Shown here: positions 8,952-18,157 of the stretch, piece by piece | Layout of the letters: every line of letters begins with the position of its first letter | Position numbering within the stretch: position 1 is the first letter of the stretch | Assembly: GCF_900111765.1 (NCBI RefSeq) | Contig: NZ_FOIB01000002.1 | Span: forward strand, 1-64,000 | Direction of reading: 5' to 3' | Origin: Myxococcus fulvus | GTDB taxonomy: Bacteria > Myxococcota > Myxococcia > Myxococcales > Myxococcaceae | Length of the DNA: 64,000 nt | Notes under the pieces: generated by a model | Told to the model about the DNA's origin: nothing | The model's input: the letters and a program-made list of their open reading frames with translations, nothing else | The model's database searches: none | Program-made: the position numbers and the translations under genes

Positions 8952-9926
8952 GTGCTGACAAAAATGAAGTGCGCGCTCGGGCTCGTGGCAGCCCTGAGTG
9001 TGTCCTGCGGTGAGTCGACCGATGAGGTCGGCGACCGTTACCAGGGCGTCATCGATGCTTCGACGCTCGACACCAAGTTCCGGCCGACCAGCGGCAACTA
9101 CCGGCCCACGACGGCCAAGGTGCGGGGTACCAACGTCCCCTTCTACAACCTGGGCCAGGTCGCCACCGAGCGAAAGGACGACCGGGGCGTCATCACCAAC
9201 TCGGGCGTCCCCGTGGACGCGGACGGCCGGCCGTACCTGCCCGCCGCGCGCGCGGTGAACACCTCCTATGAGTTCGCCGAGGGCTGCGTCACCGGCAAGG
9301 CGGACTTCGACGTCCGCACCGACAACTACCCGGAGACGGTGCAGTGGCCCGTCTTCACGAACCTGCCCTTGACCGTCACGGGCAACACGACGCCGCCGGT
9401 GCTCCCGCTGGTGAAGGTGACGCGCTGGAACGGCACGTCCTCCGAGCAGTGCAACGCCATCAAGGACGCGGCCTCCCTCACCAAGGGGAACTTCGGCGGC
9501 GGCGCGGGCGACACGACGATTGCCCTGCGCGCCATCATCGACGTGTCCGCGAACCTCAACCCGCTGCGCGCCGACTCCGCCTTCGGCTCCTCGGGCGGCT
9601 GGTACCGCGGCCTGCAGCTGGCGTACCTGGACGGCGGCGAAATCCCCGTGGATGACCAGGGCAACCTGAAGGTGATGGACGGCGTGCTGGTGAGCCCGCC
9701 GACGGGCGCGCCCACGTCGGAGACGCCCGTGTACCTGTTCTCCGCGCTCCCCGGCGAGGAGGGCTGGTCCCCGGTGGTGCGCCTGCGCACCTTCACCGCG
9801 ACCACCGCGAAGCCCGCCTCCAGCTACACCGGCCTGTGCACGGACGTGTGCGCGGAGACGGAGCTGAACATCAGCACCCTCACCCGGTACTCCGGCGTGC
9901 TCTTCGCCGTCGGGAGCTCCCTGTGA
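8952..9926 (+). CDS. Lipoprotein partner of the TonB-dependent receptor
   Basis: A 324-residue predicted lipoprotein (lipobox LSVSC, cysteine near residue 19). GTG at 8952 has AGAGG about 8 bases upstream; an ATG four codons later is possible. The mature part is beta-rich, with four or five cysteines and no family I recognise. It directly precedes the receptor gene, whose possible GTG start overlaps this stop codon, so the two are almost certainly co-transcribed. By analogy with SusD-like or other receptor-associated lipoproteins it may help capture the receptor's ligand at the outer membrane, but the sequence shows no SusD features. Confidence 0.72.
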   Translation: MLTKMKCALGLVAALSVSCGESTDEVGDRYQGVIDASTLDTKFRPTSGNYRPTTAKVRGTNVPFYNLGQVATERKDDRGVITNSGVPVDADGRPYLPAARAVNTSYEFAEGCVTGKADFDVRTDNYPETVQWPVFTNLPLTVTGNTTPPVLPLVKVTRWNGTSSEQCNAIKDAASLTKGNFGGGAGDTTIALRAIIDVSANLNPLRADSAFGSSGGWYRGLQLAYLDGGEIPVDDQGNLKVMDGVLVSPPTGAPTSETPVYLFSALPGEEGWSPVVRLRTFTATTAKPASSYTGLCTDVCAETELNISTLTRYSGVLFAVGSSL

Positions 9927-9955
9927 GCGCCCCTTCCCCTGTCCCGAGCCCCTCC

Positions 9956-12760
9956 ATGAAGACGCTTGTTTGCCGTGGCGGTGGCGCGCTCGCGCTGCTG
10001 CTGCTCGCGCTGGTCGCGAGCCTCCCCCTCCCCGCGCTCGCCGCCGGCCAGAACTACGGCCGCATGGCAGGCTACGTGTATGACCCGACGGGCGCGCCGC
10101 TCGCCGAGGTCCCCCTCACCGTGACGGGCCCCGCGCTGCAGCAGCCCCAGTCGCGCACCAGCGGCGAGGACGGCCGCTTCGAGTTCGACACCCTGCCCCC
10201 GGGCGAGAACTACGTCCTGGAGGTCAACGTCCCGGGCTTCGCCCCCATCAAGAAGGCGGGCATCACCGTCCTGCTGGGCCAGGCGACGCAGGTGGACGTG
10301 AAGCTGGAGGTGTTCACCGAGCAGGCGGCGGTGGCCACCTACGAAATCGTGGAGAAGGTCAACCCCATCATCAACCCGGACTCCGCGCAGATGGGCGCGG
10401 TGATGAACGCGGAGAAGGCGGCCACCTCGCCCGTCTTCACCCAGGTGCAGGCCATGCCGCAGCTGGTCGCCGGCGTGGGCAACGGCAACGCGCCCAGCCT
10501 GCGCGCCGGCCTGTCGCGCTACGGCAAGTTCTTCATCGACGGCATGGACACGTCCGACGTGGTGGACGGCAGCATCAGCTCCCCGATGAGCTTCTACGCG
10601 GTGGAGAACTTCGAGGTCATGACCGGCGGTCTGGATGCGCAGTACAACTCGCTGGGCCTCATCCAGAACGTCGTCAGCAAGAGCGGCTCCAACAAGTTCA
10701 CCTACGACGTGACGATGATCCTGTCGCCGGCGTGGGCCAACGCGAAGTACCGGGGCGCGGCCAACCAGAACCCCAACGTCGCCAACTACACCCAGAACGA
10801 GGTGCCGCTGTCCGAGACGGCCTTCTACAGCCCGCTGGTGGGCGTGGGCGGCCCCATCATCAAGGACAAGCTGTGGTTCTACGTGTCCGGTCAGTGGAAC
10901 TTCTCCAAGCGTGACACGCCGCTGGGCGAGGAGAGCCGCACGTCCGACACCCAGACGCGCCTGGCCCGCCTGAAGCTCACCTGGCAGCCCACGACGAAGG
11001 ACCGCCTGTCCCTGGCGTTCAACTACGACAACAACACCATCACCAACCAGGTCTCCACCACGTTCGTGACGCCGGAGGCGGAGACGCAGGTCGACCGCGG
11101 CGGCTTCTTCGCCATCGTCAACTACGACCGCAACATCTCCGACAACGTCCTCTTCCAGCTCCAGACGGGCCTCACCTACAAGGACATCTGGAACGGGCCG
11201 ATGAACGAGGACTCGCAGGACATCGCCCACACCTACAACAGCATCACGTACCGCAACGCCGGCGCGCTGCGCAACGAGGTGGGCAACCTGGTCACCGAGA
11301 AGCGCATGCGCTACCAGTTCGACCCGACGCTGCTCTTCAAGGTGAAGAACCACCAGATGAAGGCCGGCTTCCAGGTGAGCTACCTGAGCGGCGACAAGAC
11401 GGCGCAGGTGATTGGCAACCAGCGCTTCAACGACCGCAACGGCGAGTGCAACCCGGAGGACCCGGAGACGTTCGCGTTCTGCAACGAGCGCATCGACTTC
11501 TACAACACCGACGGGGTGCGCGGCGCGCTGACCACCGAGGCCGGGACGCTCATCTCCGGCGCGTTCTTCCAGGACCGCTGGAACGTCAACCGCTACCTGA
11601 CGCTGGTGGCGGGTCTGCGCGCGGACGTGGGCCGGCTGTACGGTGACAACAACCAGTTCATCACCAACCTGGTGGGAGTCGGCCCGCGTCTGTCCGCGAC
11701 GGTGGACCCGTTCGGCAACCGCACCACGCTCATCAAGGCGCACTACGGCCGCTCCAACGAAGTGGGCGACGTGTTCATCGCGCAGCACGCCAACCCGGAC
11801 CTGCTCCAGGTGCGCTCCACGTTCGCCAACGGCGCGTTCGCGGACTGTACGCCGGACACCGTCGGCAACCCGCAGTGCAGCGTGGCCGGTGGCGCGTCGG
11901 GCCGCTTCTTCGACAAGACCAATCACACGCCGCCGCACGTGGACGAGCTGGCGCTCGGCCTGCACCACGCCATCAACGAGGGCGCGGTCATCGGCCTGGA
12001 CCTCACCTACCGCAAGTACTCCAACATGTGGGTGGACGAGGAGGTCAACCGCATCTGGGACCCCTCCGGCACGCGCGTGGTGGGCTACGCGGACGGCATC
12101 AACCACACGGTGGTGAAGATCCACAACCCGGACGACGCGTGGCGCGACTACCGCGGCATGGACCTGTGGGCGCAGGGCCGCACGGGCCCGTGGGACCTCT
12201 TGGCCAGCTACACCCTGGCGTTCAGCAACGGCACGGTGGGTGACTACTTCGACGGCTACGGCGCCAACCCGCGCTTCAAGCACTTCTTCGAGGGCCCCTC
12301 CCCCGAGGACATCCGCCACACGCTCAAGGGCGCCATCGGGTACACCACCCGGTTCGGCCTCGACTTCGGCGTGCGCTTCAACTACCGCACGGGCGCGCCC
12401 ATGTGGATGTTCCAGGAAGGCTCCGTGGACCGTCAGCGCGTGGTGCGCTCGGACCGCGGCACCGGCCACTCGTACAACACCGGCACGGGCATCCCGGACT
12501 TCAATGACCCGGCGGCCATCTCCGAGCTGCGTCAGCCCAGCCAGTTCCTGTTCGACGTCCAGGCCCGGTACGACCTGAACCGCGTCATCCAGACGAAGGA
12601 GACGAAGATGGAGCTCACGCTCATCTTCTTCAACGTCCTCAACAACAGCGACGTGACGTTCGTCCAGGAGCAGTGGCGCGCCACCAACAACCGGTTCGGC
12701 ACCGCCACCAGCCGCCGCAGCCCGATGCAGGCCGAGCTGCTCTTGCGCGTGCGCAACTAG
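9956..12760 (+). CDS. TonB-dependent receptor with N-terminal carboxypeptidase-regulatory-like domain
   Basis: A 934-residue outer-membrane receptor. It has a signal peptide (MKTLVCRGGGALALLLLALV, cleaved near ALA-AG). Next comes a CarboxypepD_reg-like beta-sandwich (about residues 35-105, GYVYDPTGAPLAEVPLTV). A plug domain follows, and then a long beta-barrel rich in aromatic strands ending in an arginine/asparagine terminus (LLLRVRN). This layout is typical of myxobacterial OMP receptors for peptides or oligosaccharides. The substrate cannot be read. The start at 9956 begins the signal peptide; GTG at 9923, with GGGAG 6 bases upstream and overlapping the previous stop codon as GTGA, is an equally good translational start. 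The divergent tonB is likely its energy source. A strong hairpin follows the stop codon. Confidence 0.85.
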   Translation: MKTLVCRGGGALALLLLALVASLPLPALAAGQNYGRMAGYVYDPTGAPLAEVPLTVTGPALQQPQSRTSGEDGRFEFDTLPPGENYVLEVNVPGFAPIKKAGITVLLGQATQVDVKLEVFTEQAAVATYEIVEKVNPIINPDSAQMGAVMNAEKAATSPVFTQVQAMPQLVAGVGNGNAPSLRAGLSRYGKFFIDGMDTSDVVDGSISSPMSFYAVENFEVMTGGLDAQYNSLGLIQNVVSKSGSNKFTYDVTMILSPAWANAKYRGAANQNPNVANYTQNEVPLSETAFYSPLVGVGGPIIKDKLWFYVSGQWNFSKRDTPLGEESRTSDTQTRLARLKLTWQPTTKDRLSLAFNYDNNTITNQVSTTFVTPEAETQVDRGGFFAIVNYDRNISDNVLFQLQTGLTYKDIWNGPMNEDSQDIAHTYNSITYRNAGALRNEVGNLVTEKRMRYQFDPTLLFKVKNHQMKAGFQVSYLSGDKTAQVIGNQRFNDRNGECNPEDPETFAFCNERIDFYNTDGVRGALTTEAGTLISGAFFQDRWNVNRYLTLVAGLRADVGRLYGDNNQFITNLVGVGPRLSATVDPFGNRTTLIKAHYGRSNEVGDVFIAQHANPDLLQVRSTFANGAFADCTPDTVGNPQCSVAGGASGRFFDKTNHTPPHVDELALGLHHAINEGAVIGLDLTYRKYSNMWVDEEVNRIWDPSGTRVVGYADGINHTVVKIHNPDDAWRDYRGMDLWAQGRTGPWDLLASYTLAFSNGTVGDYFDGYGANPRFKHFFEGPSPEDIRHTLKGAIGYTTRFGLDFGVRFNYRTGAPMWMFQEGSVDRQRVVRSDRGTGHSYNTGTGIPDFNDPAAISELRQPSQFLFDVQARYDLNRVIQTKETKMELTLIFFNVLNNSDVTFVQEQWRATNNRFGTATSRRSPMQAELLLRVRN

Positions 12761-12778
12761 CCACATCGACGCACCACG

Positions 12779-12812
12779 GGGCCCTCGCTTCCATGCTGGG
12801 AGGCGAGGGCCC
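12779..12812 (+). terminator. Terminator hairpin of the receptor operon
   Basis: GGGCCCTCGC and GCGAGGGCCC form a perfect 10-bp stem around a 14-base loop, 19 bases after the receptor stop. Only a short T run follows. Confidence 0.6.
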
Positions 12813-12846
12813 TTGAATCAGACAGGGCCGCGTTCTAGAGGGGCGT

Positions 12847-14673
12847 GTGACTTCCGCCCTCCGTCCGCTCCGTCTCGGGCTCCTGTCGGCCCTCGTCGTC
12901 TCCTGCGCCACCCCTCCTCCGCCCGCGCCGGAGGCTCCACCCGCGGCGCCGCCCGCCGTCAAGGCCGCGCCCGAGCCCGTGCGCCTGAGCGTGGTGGGCA
13001 CCAATGACTTGCACGGCTGGGTGATGCCGTCGCAAGGAAAGCTGGCGGATGGCACGGCCGTGGAGCAGGGCGGGGTCGCCACCTTCGCCGGCTACCTGTC
13101 CATCCTGCGCGCCCAGAACCCGGACGGGGTGCTGCTCTTGGATGGCGGCGATTTGTTCCAGGGCACGCTCGCGTCCAACCTGACCGAGGGCGCGGTGGTC
13201 ATCGACGCGATGAACACGCTCGGGTACGTGGCCTCCGCGCTGGGCAACCACGAGTTCGACTACGGCCCGGTGGGACCGCGCTCGGTGGCGATGGAGGGGG
13301 ATGACCCGTTCGGCGCGCTCAAGGCGCGCATCACCCAGGCGCGCTTCCCGATTCTCGGGGTGAACGTCACCGACGCCCAGACGGGCGCGAGCCCCACGTG
13401 GCTGGGGAACACGGGCACGCTGCTGGTGGAGCGGCGCGGGGTGAAGGTGGGAGTCGTCGGGCTAGCGACGCCGCACACGCCGGAGGTCACCAACCCCGTG
13501 AATGTGGCGAGCCTGCGCTTCGCGCCGCTGGCGACCTCGGCGCTCGCCGCGGCCACGGACTTGCGCGCGCGGGGGGCGGAGGTGGTCATCGCGATTGCCC
13601 ACGCGGGCGCGGTGTGCAAGCGGCACGACGACCCTCGGGACATTTCGTCTTGTGACAGGGGCGACAGCGAAATCATCGAGATGCTGGAGGCGCTCCCGGA
13701 GGGCACGCTGGACGCGGTGGTGGCCGGGCACACGCATCAGCCGGTGGGGCACTTCGTCCGGGGCACGCCGGTCATCGAGACGTCGGGCCGGGGCCGGGCG
13801 TTCGGCCTGGTGGAGCTGTTCGTGGACCCGACGACGCGCAAGGTGCTGCCCGAGCGCACGACGATGCAGGGCTCCATCCCGGTGTGCGCGCAGGTGGAGG
13901 CGACCTTGGGGACGTGTGACGAGCGCAAGCTGAAGGACCGCAACAAGGTGGAGCTGGTGCCGGCGACGTTCCGCGGGCAGCCGGTGGTGGCGGACGCGGC
14001 GCTGGGGACGCAGCTGGCCGGGGCGCTGGCGAAGGTGGAGGAGATGCAGAAGCGCCCGCTGGGCGTCAACGTGCCGGCGAAGCTGACTCGCGACTACGAC
14101 GCGGAGAGCCCGCTGGGCAACGTGCTGGCGGACGCGCTGAACCAGCTGGGCATGACGGGCATCGCCGTCATCAACAGCGGAGGGCTGCGCGCGGACCTGC
14201 CCGCGGGCGAGCTGACGTACGGGGCCGTCTTCGAGGTGCTCCCGTTCGACAACACGCTCTCCATCGTCACCCTCACCGGGGCCCAGCTGACGAAGCTCCT
14301 GGAGGGGGCCTACTCCCGCAAGGGAGGGACGCTCCAGGTGGCGGGCCTGAAGGTCCATCTCGAGACGTGCAACGGAGTGACGCGGATGGTCTCCGTCACG
14401 AAGGCGAACGGGAAGCCCCTCGAGCCGAATGGACTCTTCCAGGTGGCCATGCCGGACTTCCTCGCGCGGGGTGGCAGTGGGATGGACGAGGTGCTCAAGA
14501 CGCTGCCGCCCGGGAGCGTCAACCTGGGCGAGCGGCAGGCGCTGACGCTGCGCGACGCGCTCGTGGACCACTGGAGGAAGCGGGGCAAGCCGCTGGTGGC
14601 GCCGACGCCCGGACGCATCCTGCGCGCGAGCGCGGCGGCGGGCTGCACCGTGAAGTCCTCGGGTCGGGACTGA
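12847..14673 (+). CDS. 5'-nucleotidase/metallophosphatase lipoprotein
   Basis: A 608-residue member of the UshA/CD73-type 5'-nucleotidase family, releasing phosphate from nucleotides outside the cytoplasm. The GTG start has AGAGGGG upstream. A lipobox (LVVSC) and a Pro/Ala-rich linker anchor it. The dimetal phosphoesterase motifs are complete and in order: GTNDLHG, DGGDLFQG, GNHEFD, AIAHAG and AGHTHQP. The C-terminal nucleotide-binding domain shows NSGGLRADLPAGELTYGAV and the VLPFDNTL segment. The product probably scavenges nucleotides from lysed prey or extracellular DNA; this is inference. It is monocistronic between a terminator and a convergent gene. Confidence 0.88.
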   Translation: MTSALRPLRLGLLSALVVSCATPPPPAPEAPPAAPPAVKAAPEPVRLSVVGTNDLHGWVMPSQGKLADGTAVEQGGVATFAGYLSILRAQNPDGVLLLDGGDLFQGTLASNLTEGAVVIDAMNTLGYVASALGNHEFDYGPVGPRSVAMEGDDPFGALKARITQARFPILGVNVTDAQTGASPTWLGNTGTLLVERRGVKVGVVGLATPHTPEVTNPVNVASLRFAPLATSALAAATDLRARGAEVVIAIAHAGAVCKRHDDPRDISSCDRGDSEIIEMLEALPEGTLDAVVAGHTHQPVGHFVRGTPVIETSGRGRAFGLVELFVDPTTRKVLPERTTMQGSIPVCAQVEATLGTCDERKLKDRNKVELVPATFRGQPVVADAALGTQLAGALAKVEEMQKRPLGVNVPAKLTRDYDAESPLGNVLADALNQLGMTGIAVINSGGLRADLPAGELTYGAVFEVLPFDNTLSIVTLTGAQLTKLLEGAYSRKGGTLQVAGLKVHLETCNGVTRMVSVTKANGKPLEPNGLFQVAMPDFLARGGSGMDEVLKTLPPGSVNLGERQALTLRDALVDHWRKRGKPLVAPTPGRILRASAAAGCTVKSSGRD

Positions 14674-14736
14674 AGGTCGTGAGGGAGGGCGCCGCGACGT
14701 CAGCGGCGCCCCACCGCCTTCACCCGCGCGGCGTCA

Positions 14737-15843
14737 CTATGGGACGGGGCACAGGTTGTAATAGGTGGCGACCGGCGCCTCTGAGTACGCGCTGCAGCCC
14801 ACCCAGTTGCACGCGCGCACCTGCAGGCGCGTCGTCGCCGTGACATTGATGATGAAGCTCGTGGCCGCTCCGCTATAGGCGCTCGTCCAGGGCGACGACC
14901 CGTTGGGCCGCTTCTGTGCCTCGAAATACTGGACGTTGCTGCTGGCGCTCGTCCAGGAGACGCGGTTGCGGCCGTAGCACCCATCCCAGTTGGTGCTCAC
15001 CCCCACTGGGGCCAGCGGCCTCGTCGGAATCGTATACATGGCCTGCACGGCCTCGAGGTCGCCCGGGCTTGGGGCGTCATTGAAGCCGAAGGAATCCAGG
15101 CTGCGCCCATCCCTGGGCTGGATGATGACATTCGAGTAATCGATGTTGCCATTGGACCGCCCATAGGCGTCGTAGTGCATGATCGAATCGAAGTCATAGG
15201 GCCCGATTTCGTACCCCGCGGCGCCAACGGTGGAGCACTGGCTGGTGATGACGTACTGGTCGCGATCGTTGCGGCAGTGCTCATGGAAGAGCCCGATGAT
15301 GTGGCCCCACTCATGGACATAGTCGCGCGTCCGGCAGGCCGTGCCAGCGTAGTAGGCATTCTCGACGTTCGGCGGCTGCAACCCGATGGTGGCGCCACAG
15401 ACCCACTGTTGGTTGGAGTAGTAGGCGGTCCTGATCCGGACGTAGGAGGACTCCGAAGTCCGCGGCTGAAAGCTGAACCCAGCCTGGGTCCAGGGCCCCG
15501 TGGCACTGAGCACCTTCTGCCGCGTCACCGCATCGACCGCTGGATCAAACTCATAGGGAATCACCTGGCTTGGCCACAGATTGTGGGCGGCATTCGCCAG
15601 CTGGGTGACCTGCCCCCTGGGAGCATCGGCTGGGATGACGACATCACCATCCACGAGGATCGTGTCGCCACGGCGCACGCCGACACCGGAAGCGTGCCGT
15701 CCATCCGGCAGCCGGAAGGAATAGGGCACCTGCTCACCCGCCTCCGTGACGGCCTCCTCCGGCGCCGCATCCAGACAACCGCCGAGGAGAGAAAGCGTCG
15801 CGAGCACCACCAGGCTCTTCAGTCGACTCAAGCTGGCCTCCAT
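14737..15843 (-). CDS. Astacin-like (M12A) zinc metalloprotease lipoprotein
   Basis: A 368-residue predicted lipoprotein (lipobox LLGGC, Cys23). The catalytic zinc motif HEWGHIIGLFHEH (residues 177-189) matches HExxHxxGxxHE of astacins, and the Met-turn SIMHYD (220-225) is in the right place. Residues about 40-80 would be the propeptide. Paired cysteines within the catalytic domain fit astacin disulfides. After residue 285 a fibronectin-like beta domain with two further cysteines follows. An extracellular endopeptidase attached to the outer membrane is the straightforward reading; predatory use is inference. Active-site residues are all intact. Confidence 0.88.
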   Translation of the reverse strand: MEASLSRLKSLVVLATLSLLGGCLDAAPEEAVTEAGEQVPYSFRLPDGRHASGVGVRRGDTILVDGDVVIPADAPRGQVTQLANAAHNLWPSQVIPYEFDPAVDAVTRQKVLSATGPWTQAGFSFQPRTSESSYVRIRTAYYSNQQWVCGATIGLQPPNVENAYYAGTACRTRDYVHEWGHIIGLFHEHCRNDRDQYVITSQCSTVGAAGYEIGPYDFDSIMHYDAYGRSNGNIDYSNVIIQPRDGRSLDSFGFNDAPSPGDLEAVQAMYTIPTRPLAPVGVSTNWDGCYGRNRVSWTSASSNVQYFEAQKRPNGSSPWTSAYSGAATSFIINVTATTRLQVRACNWVGCSAYSEAPVATYYNLCPVP

Positions 15844-15935
15844 GCATGGTTGACATCACAACCAACCTATCATGCACCCTCCTCCTCGCAATGGGCTCAG
15901 ACAGGTTACAACCTGACAGTCTTCCAGGCCGTGAC

Positions 15936-17117
15936 TCAGCCGTACTTCAGCGCGAGAGACTCGTCGACACGGACCTGCAGGTTGCGCCGCAGGTAGCGCA
16001 GGAGGTCTTGGGTGAACTCGCCCGAGTGCCCGAAGCGCACGCCCAGGCGGTGCTCCGCGCGCAGGGTGTTCTCCGAGAGGTCCGTCCCGCGGATGGTCTC
16101 GTACTCCTCTCGGTTGTTGTAGTCGCACAGGGGGAACATGCCGCGGGACGTTCCATATGCGTTGTGCAACGCGTGGATGAGCTCGTGGGCGATGGTCAGG
16201 AACAGCGGCGTGACCAGGGGGTTCTTCAATCCATCGAACGCAACGAAGGACGCGTCGGAGATTCTCGGGTCGATGGCGATGATGGAGCCGCTGCCGGTAT
16301 CCGGGAGCCTGGGCAGCTCGCTTCCGGAGACGATGTCGATGTTCGCCTTCGCGCTGCCCATGGCCAGGGCCATGCCCTGTATCGTCCCCGCTTCCGAGAA
16401 CACCCCCGTCACCGCGGGGCCCAGGTCGCCGCTGGACACATCCTCCGGGATGGGAATGCCATACCTCCGGTTGAGCTCACGCAGCCCCTGACGGAGGACC
16501 TGCGCCGACAGGACGGTGGACCGGGTCCTGGGGATGATCCTCACCTTCTTGCCCTGCGCCAGCAGTTGGGTGACGAGACTGCGGCCCCCCGCGGTGGACA
16601 ACATGCGCGCGAAGGCCGCCAGGACCGTCACGCGGAAGCCCTCGACGCGCTCGGGGTTCTGACGAATCGGCTGGGCGACGACATGGTCGGTGTCGAGCAC
16701 CTCGATGGCCCCATTGCCTCCCTTGAGCGCCCGCCACGCCAGGCCCGTCACCATGTCATCGGCGTCCATCGCGTAGACCTGCGGCTCCGGCATCACCTCC
16801 TGGATGACCGCCGTGTGCTCCGACTGGACGACCTGCAGGAACATGAGCAGGTTGACGAACACCGTGTGCCCGACATCCCCCGTGCGAGCCAGCTGGGGGT
16901 TCGCCGTGAGGAACTCGTAGACGCTGTGCTCGACGAGGCAGAGTGAGCTCTGGCGCTGGCGGTAACGCTCCCCCCGAATCTCCAGATAGTCCGCCCAGAA
17001 GTCCTCGATGGTCCCGAACAGGTCGGCGCGAGCAATCGAGCCGTCCATGCGATTGCGAATCGCGCGCGTCAGCGCGATGACCTGGGCCTTGGTGGGGAGA
17101 TTCGGAAGCAAGGGCAT
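15936..17117 (-). CDS. M91 (NleD-like) zinc metalloprotease
   Basis: A 393-residue protein with no signal peptide. The zinc motif HELIH lies at residues 311-315 (FLTIAHELIHALHNAYG). About 20 residues on comes NNREEYETI, then SENTLRAEHRLGVRFGH. That order, HExxH, then an E-E pair, then an SENxLRAE-xLGxRxGH motif, is the signature I associate with peptidase family M91, whose founder NleD is a type III effector of enteropathogenic E. coli that cuts MAP kinases. The first 290 residues are helical and unlike NleD. The gene stands alone, divergent from an EF-P gene, with no secretion genes nearby. It could be a contact-delivered toxin; that is inference. Confidence 0.7.
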   Translation of the reverse strand: MPLLPNLPTKAQVIALTRAIRNRMDGSIARADLFGTIEDFWADYLEIRGERYRQRQSSLCLVEHSVYEFLTANPQLARTGDVGHTVFVNLLMFLQVVQSEHTAVIQEVMPEPQVYAMDADDMVTGLAWRALKGGNGAIEVLDTDHVVAQPIRQNPERVEGFRVTVLAAFARMLSTAGGRSLVTQLLAQGKKVRIIPRTRSTVLSAQVLRQGLRELNRRYGIPIPEDVSSGDLGPAVTGVFSEAGTIQGMALAMGSAKANIDIVSGSELPRLPDTGSGSIIAIDPRISDASFVAFDGLKNPLVTPLFLTIAHELIHALHNAYGTSRGMFPLCDYNNREEYETIRGTDLSENTLRAEHRLGVRFGHSGEFTQDLLRYLRRNLQVRVDESLALKYG

Positions 17118-17461
17118 GCTGGTTCTCCTGGTTTTTCCTGGTCAAATGCAAGCACCAGACCAGCCCTGTGCGCGCCAGCGTACCTCCCTCCTGGCCCCTC
17201 CCTTTGCGTCATTGCCGGACGCGCTTGCGTTCGGAGAGGAAACGCCCCGCAGGAGGCCCCCTGTCAGCCCGCAGCCCGAGGCACGCTCGCCCCGTGGCGC
17301 CGGCCCAGCGCGAATGACACATCCCGCATGAGACTCCCGCATGGGATTGAGACGCTTCGATTCACAAAGGCAACACAACCAGGCGGCCGGGGCGAGTTTT
17401 CGTGAATTCGTTGGCACGGTGGATATATCTCCTCGAACAACCCATTCCCCTGGACACACGA
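17118..17461. other. Divergent intergenic region between the M91 protease and EF-P genes
   Basis: A 344-base region with no gene I can support. It must hold the promoters of both flanking genes. Its right half is less GC-rich than the rest of the window. No clear -35/-10 pair or operator stands out. Confidence 0.4.
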
Positions 17462-18046
17462 ATGGCAAACACAGCAGACATCAGACGTGGCCTCTTCCTC
17501 AAGTACGAGGGCGCCCTCCTCCAGGTTGAGTTTTTCCAGCACGTCAAGCCAGGCAAGGGCGCTGCCTTCGTCAGGACGAAGCTCCGGAATGTCATCACCG
17601 GTGAAATCATCGAACGGACCTTCCACGCCGACGAACAGCTCGAGACCGCGCAGGTCGACAGGAAGAACGCCACCTTCCAATATCAAGAAGGCACGACTTA
17701 TATATTCATGGATCCCGACACTTACGACCAGTATCAGGTCAGCGAAGAGGTTCTGGGACAAGCCCGATGGTACCTCGATGAGAACACGCCTTACGATGTA
17801 GTGTTCCACGAAGGCCGTGCTGTCGCCGTCGAGCCTCCCACGACTGTCGTCCGGGAAGTCGTCGACACCGAGCCATCCATGAAGCAGGACACCAGTGGCG
17901 TGACCATGAAGCCCGCCCGGATTTCGAGCGGGCTCGAAGTACAGGTTCCCCTGTTCTGCGCAGTCGGCGACAAGATCAAAATCGACACCCGTACTGGAGA
18001 CTACCTGGGCCGCATCGATGAGCGAGCCAGTGCGAGCAGTCCGTGA
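17462..18046 (+). CDS. efp: Elongation factor P
   Basis: A 194-residue EF-P, which enters the ribosomal E site to relieve stalling at polyproline. All three OB-like domains are present: the N-terminal KOW-like domain with loop HVKPGKGAAF, where Lys32 matches the position modified in other bacteria, then the middle domain (FMDPDTYDQYQV), then the C-terminal domain (VQVPLF and DTRTGDYLGR). The start at 17462 fits the family; an open extension upstream is not conserved. Codon use is noticeably less GC-biased than in neighbours and includes an ATA codon, which is odd for a translation factor. It could be a second EF-P paralog rather than the main one. Confidence 0.88.
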   Translation: MANTADIRRGLFLKYEGALLQVEFFQHVKPGKGAAFVRTKLRNVITGEIIERTFHADEQLETAQVDRKNATFQYQEGTTYIFMDPDTYDQYQVSEEVLGQARWYLDENTPYDVVFHEGRAVAVEPPTTVVREVVDTEPSMKQDTSGVTMKPARISSGLEVQVPLFCAVGDKIKIDTRTGDYLGRIDERASASSP

Positions 18047-18157
18047 ACAAGCCGGACATTACGCTCACCGACCACGGAACCTCCGCGCAGCCCGCGGCGA
18101 AGGCTTTTCGCGCACCTCGTTCAGGTGACTGCAACCCTGAACGAGGAGTCCCCCGAC

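Noticed and set aside
9824-12766. A 980-codon minus-strand frame opposite the TonB-dependent receptor
   Set aside because: Mirror of the receptor's codon bias; Arg/His/Val-rich with no signal or domain, while the plus strand is a full receptor.
17400-17440. A TTGGCAC/GATATAT stretch upstream of efp as a sigma-54 or sigma-70 promoter
   Set aside because: Spacing does not fit a -35/-10 pair, and the -12 TTGC element of a sigma-54 promoter is missing.
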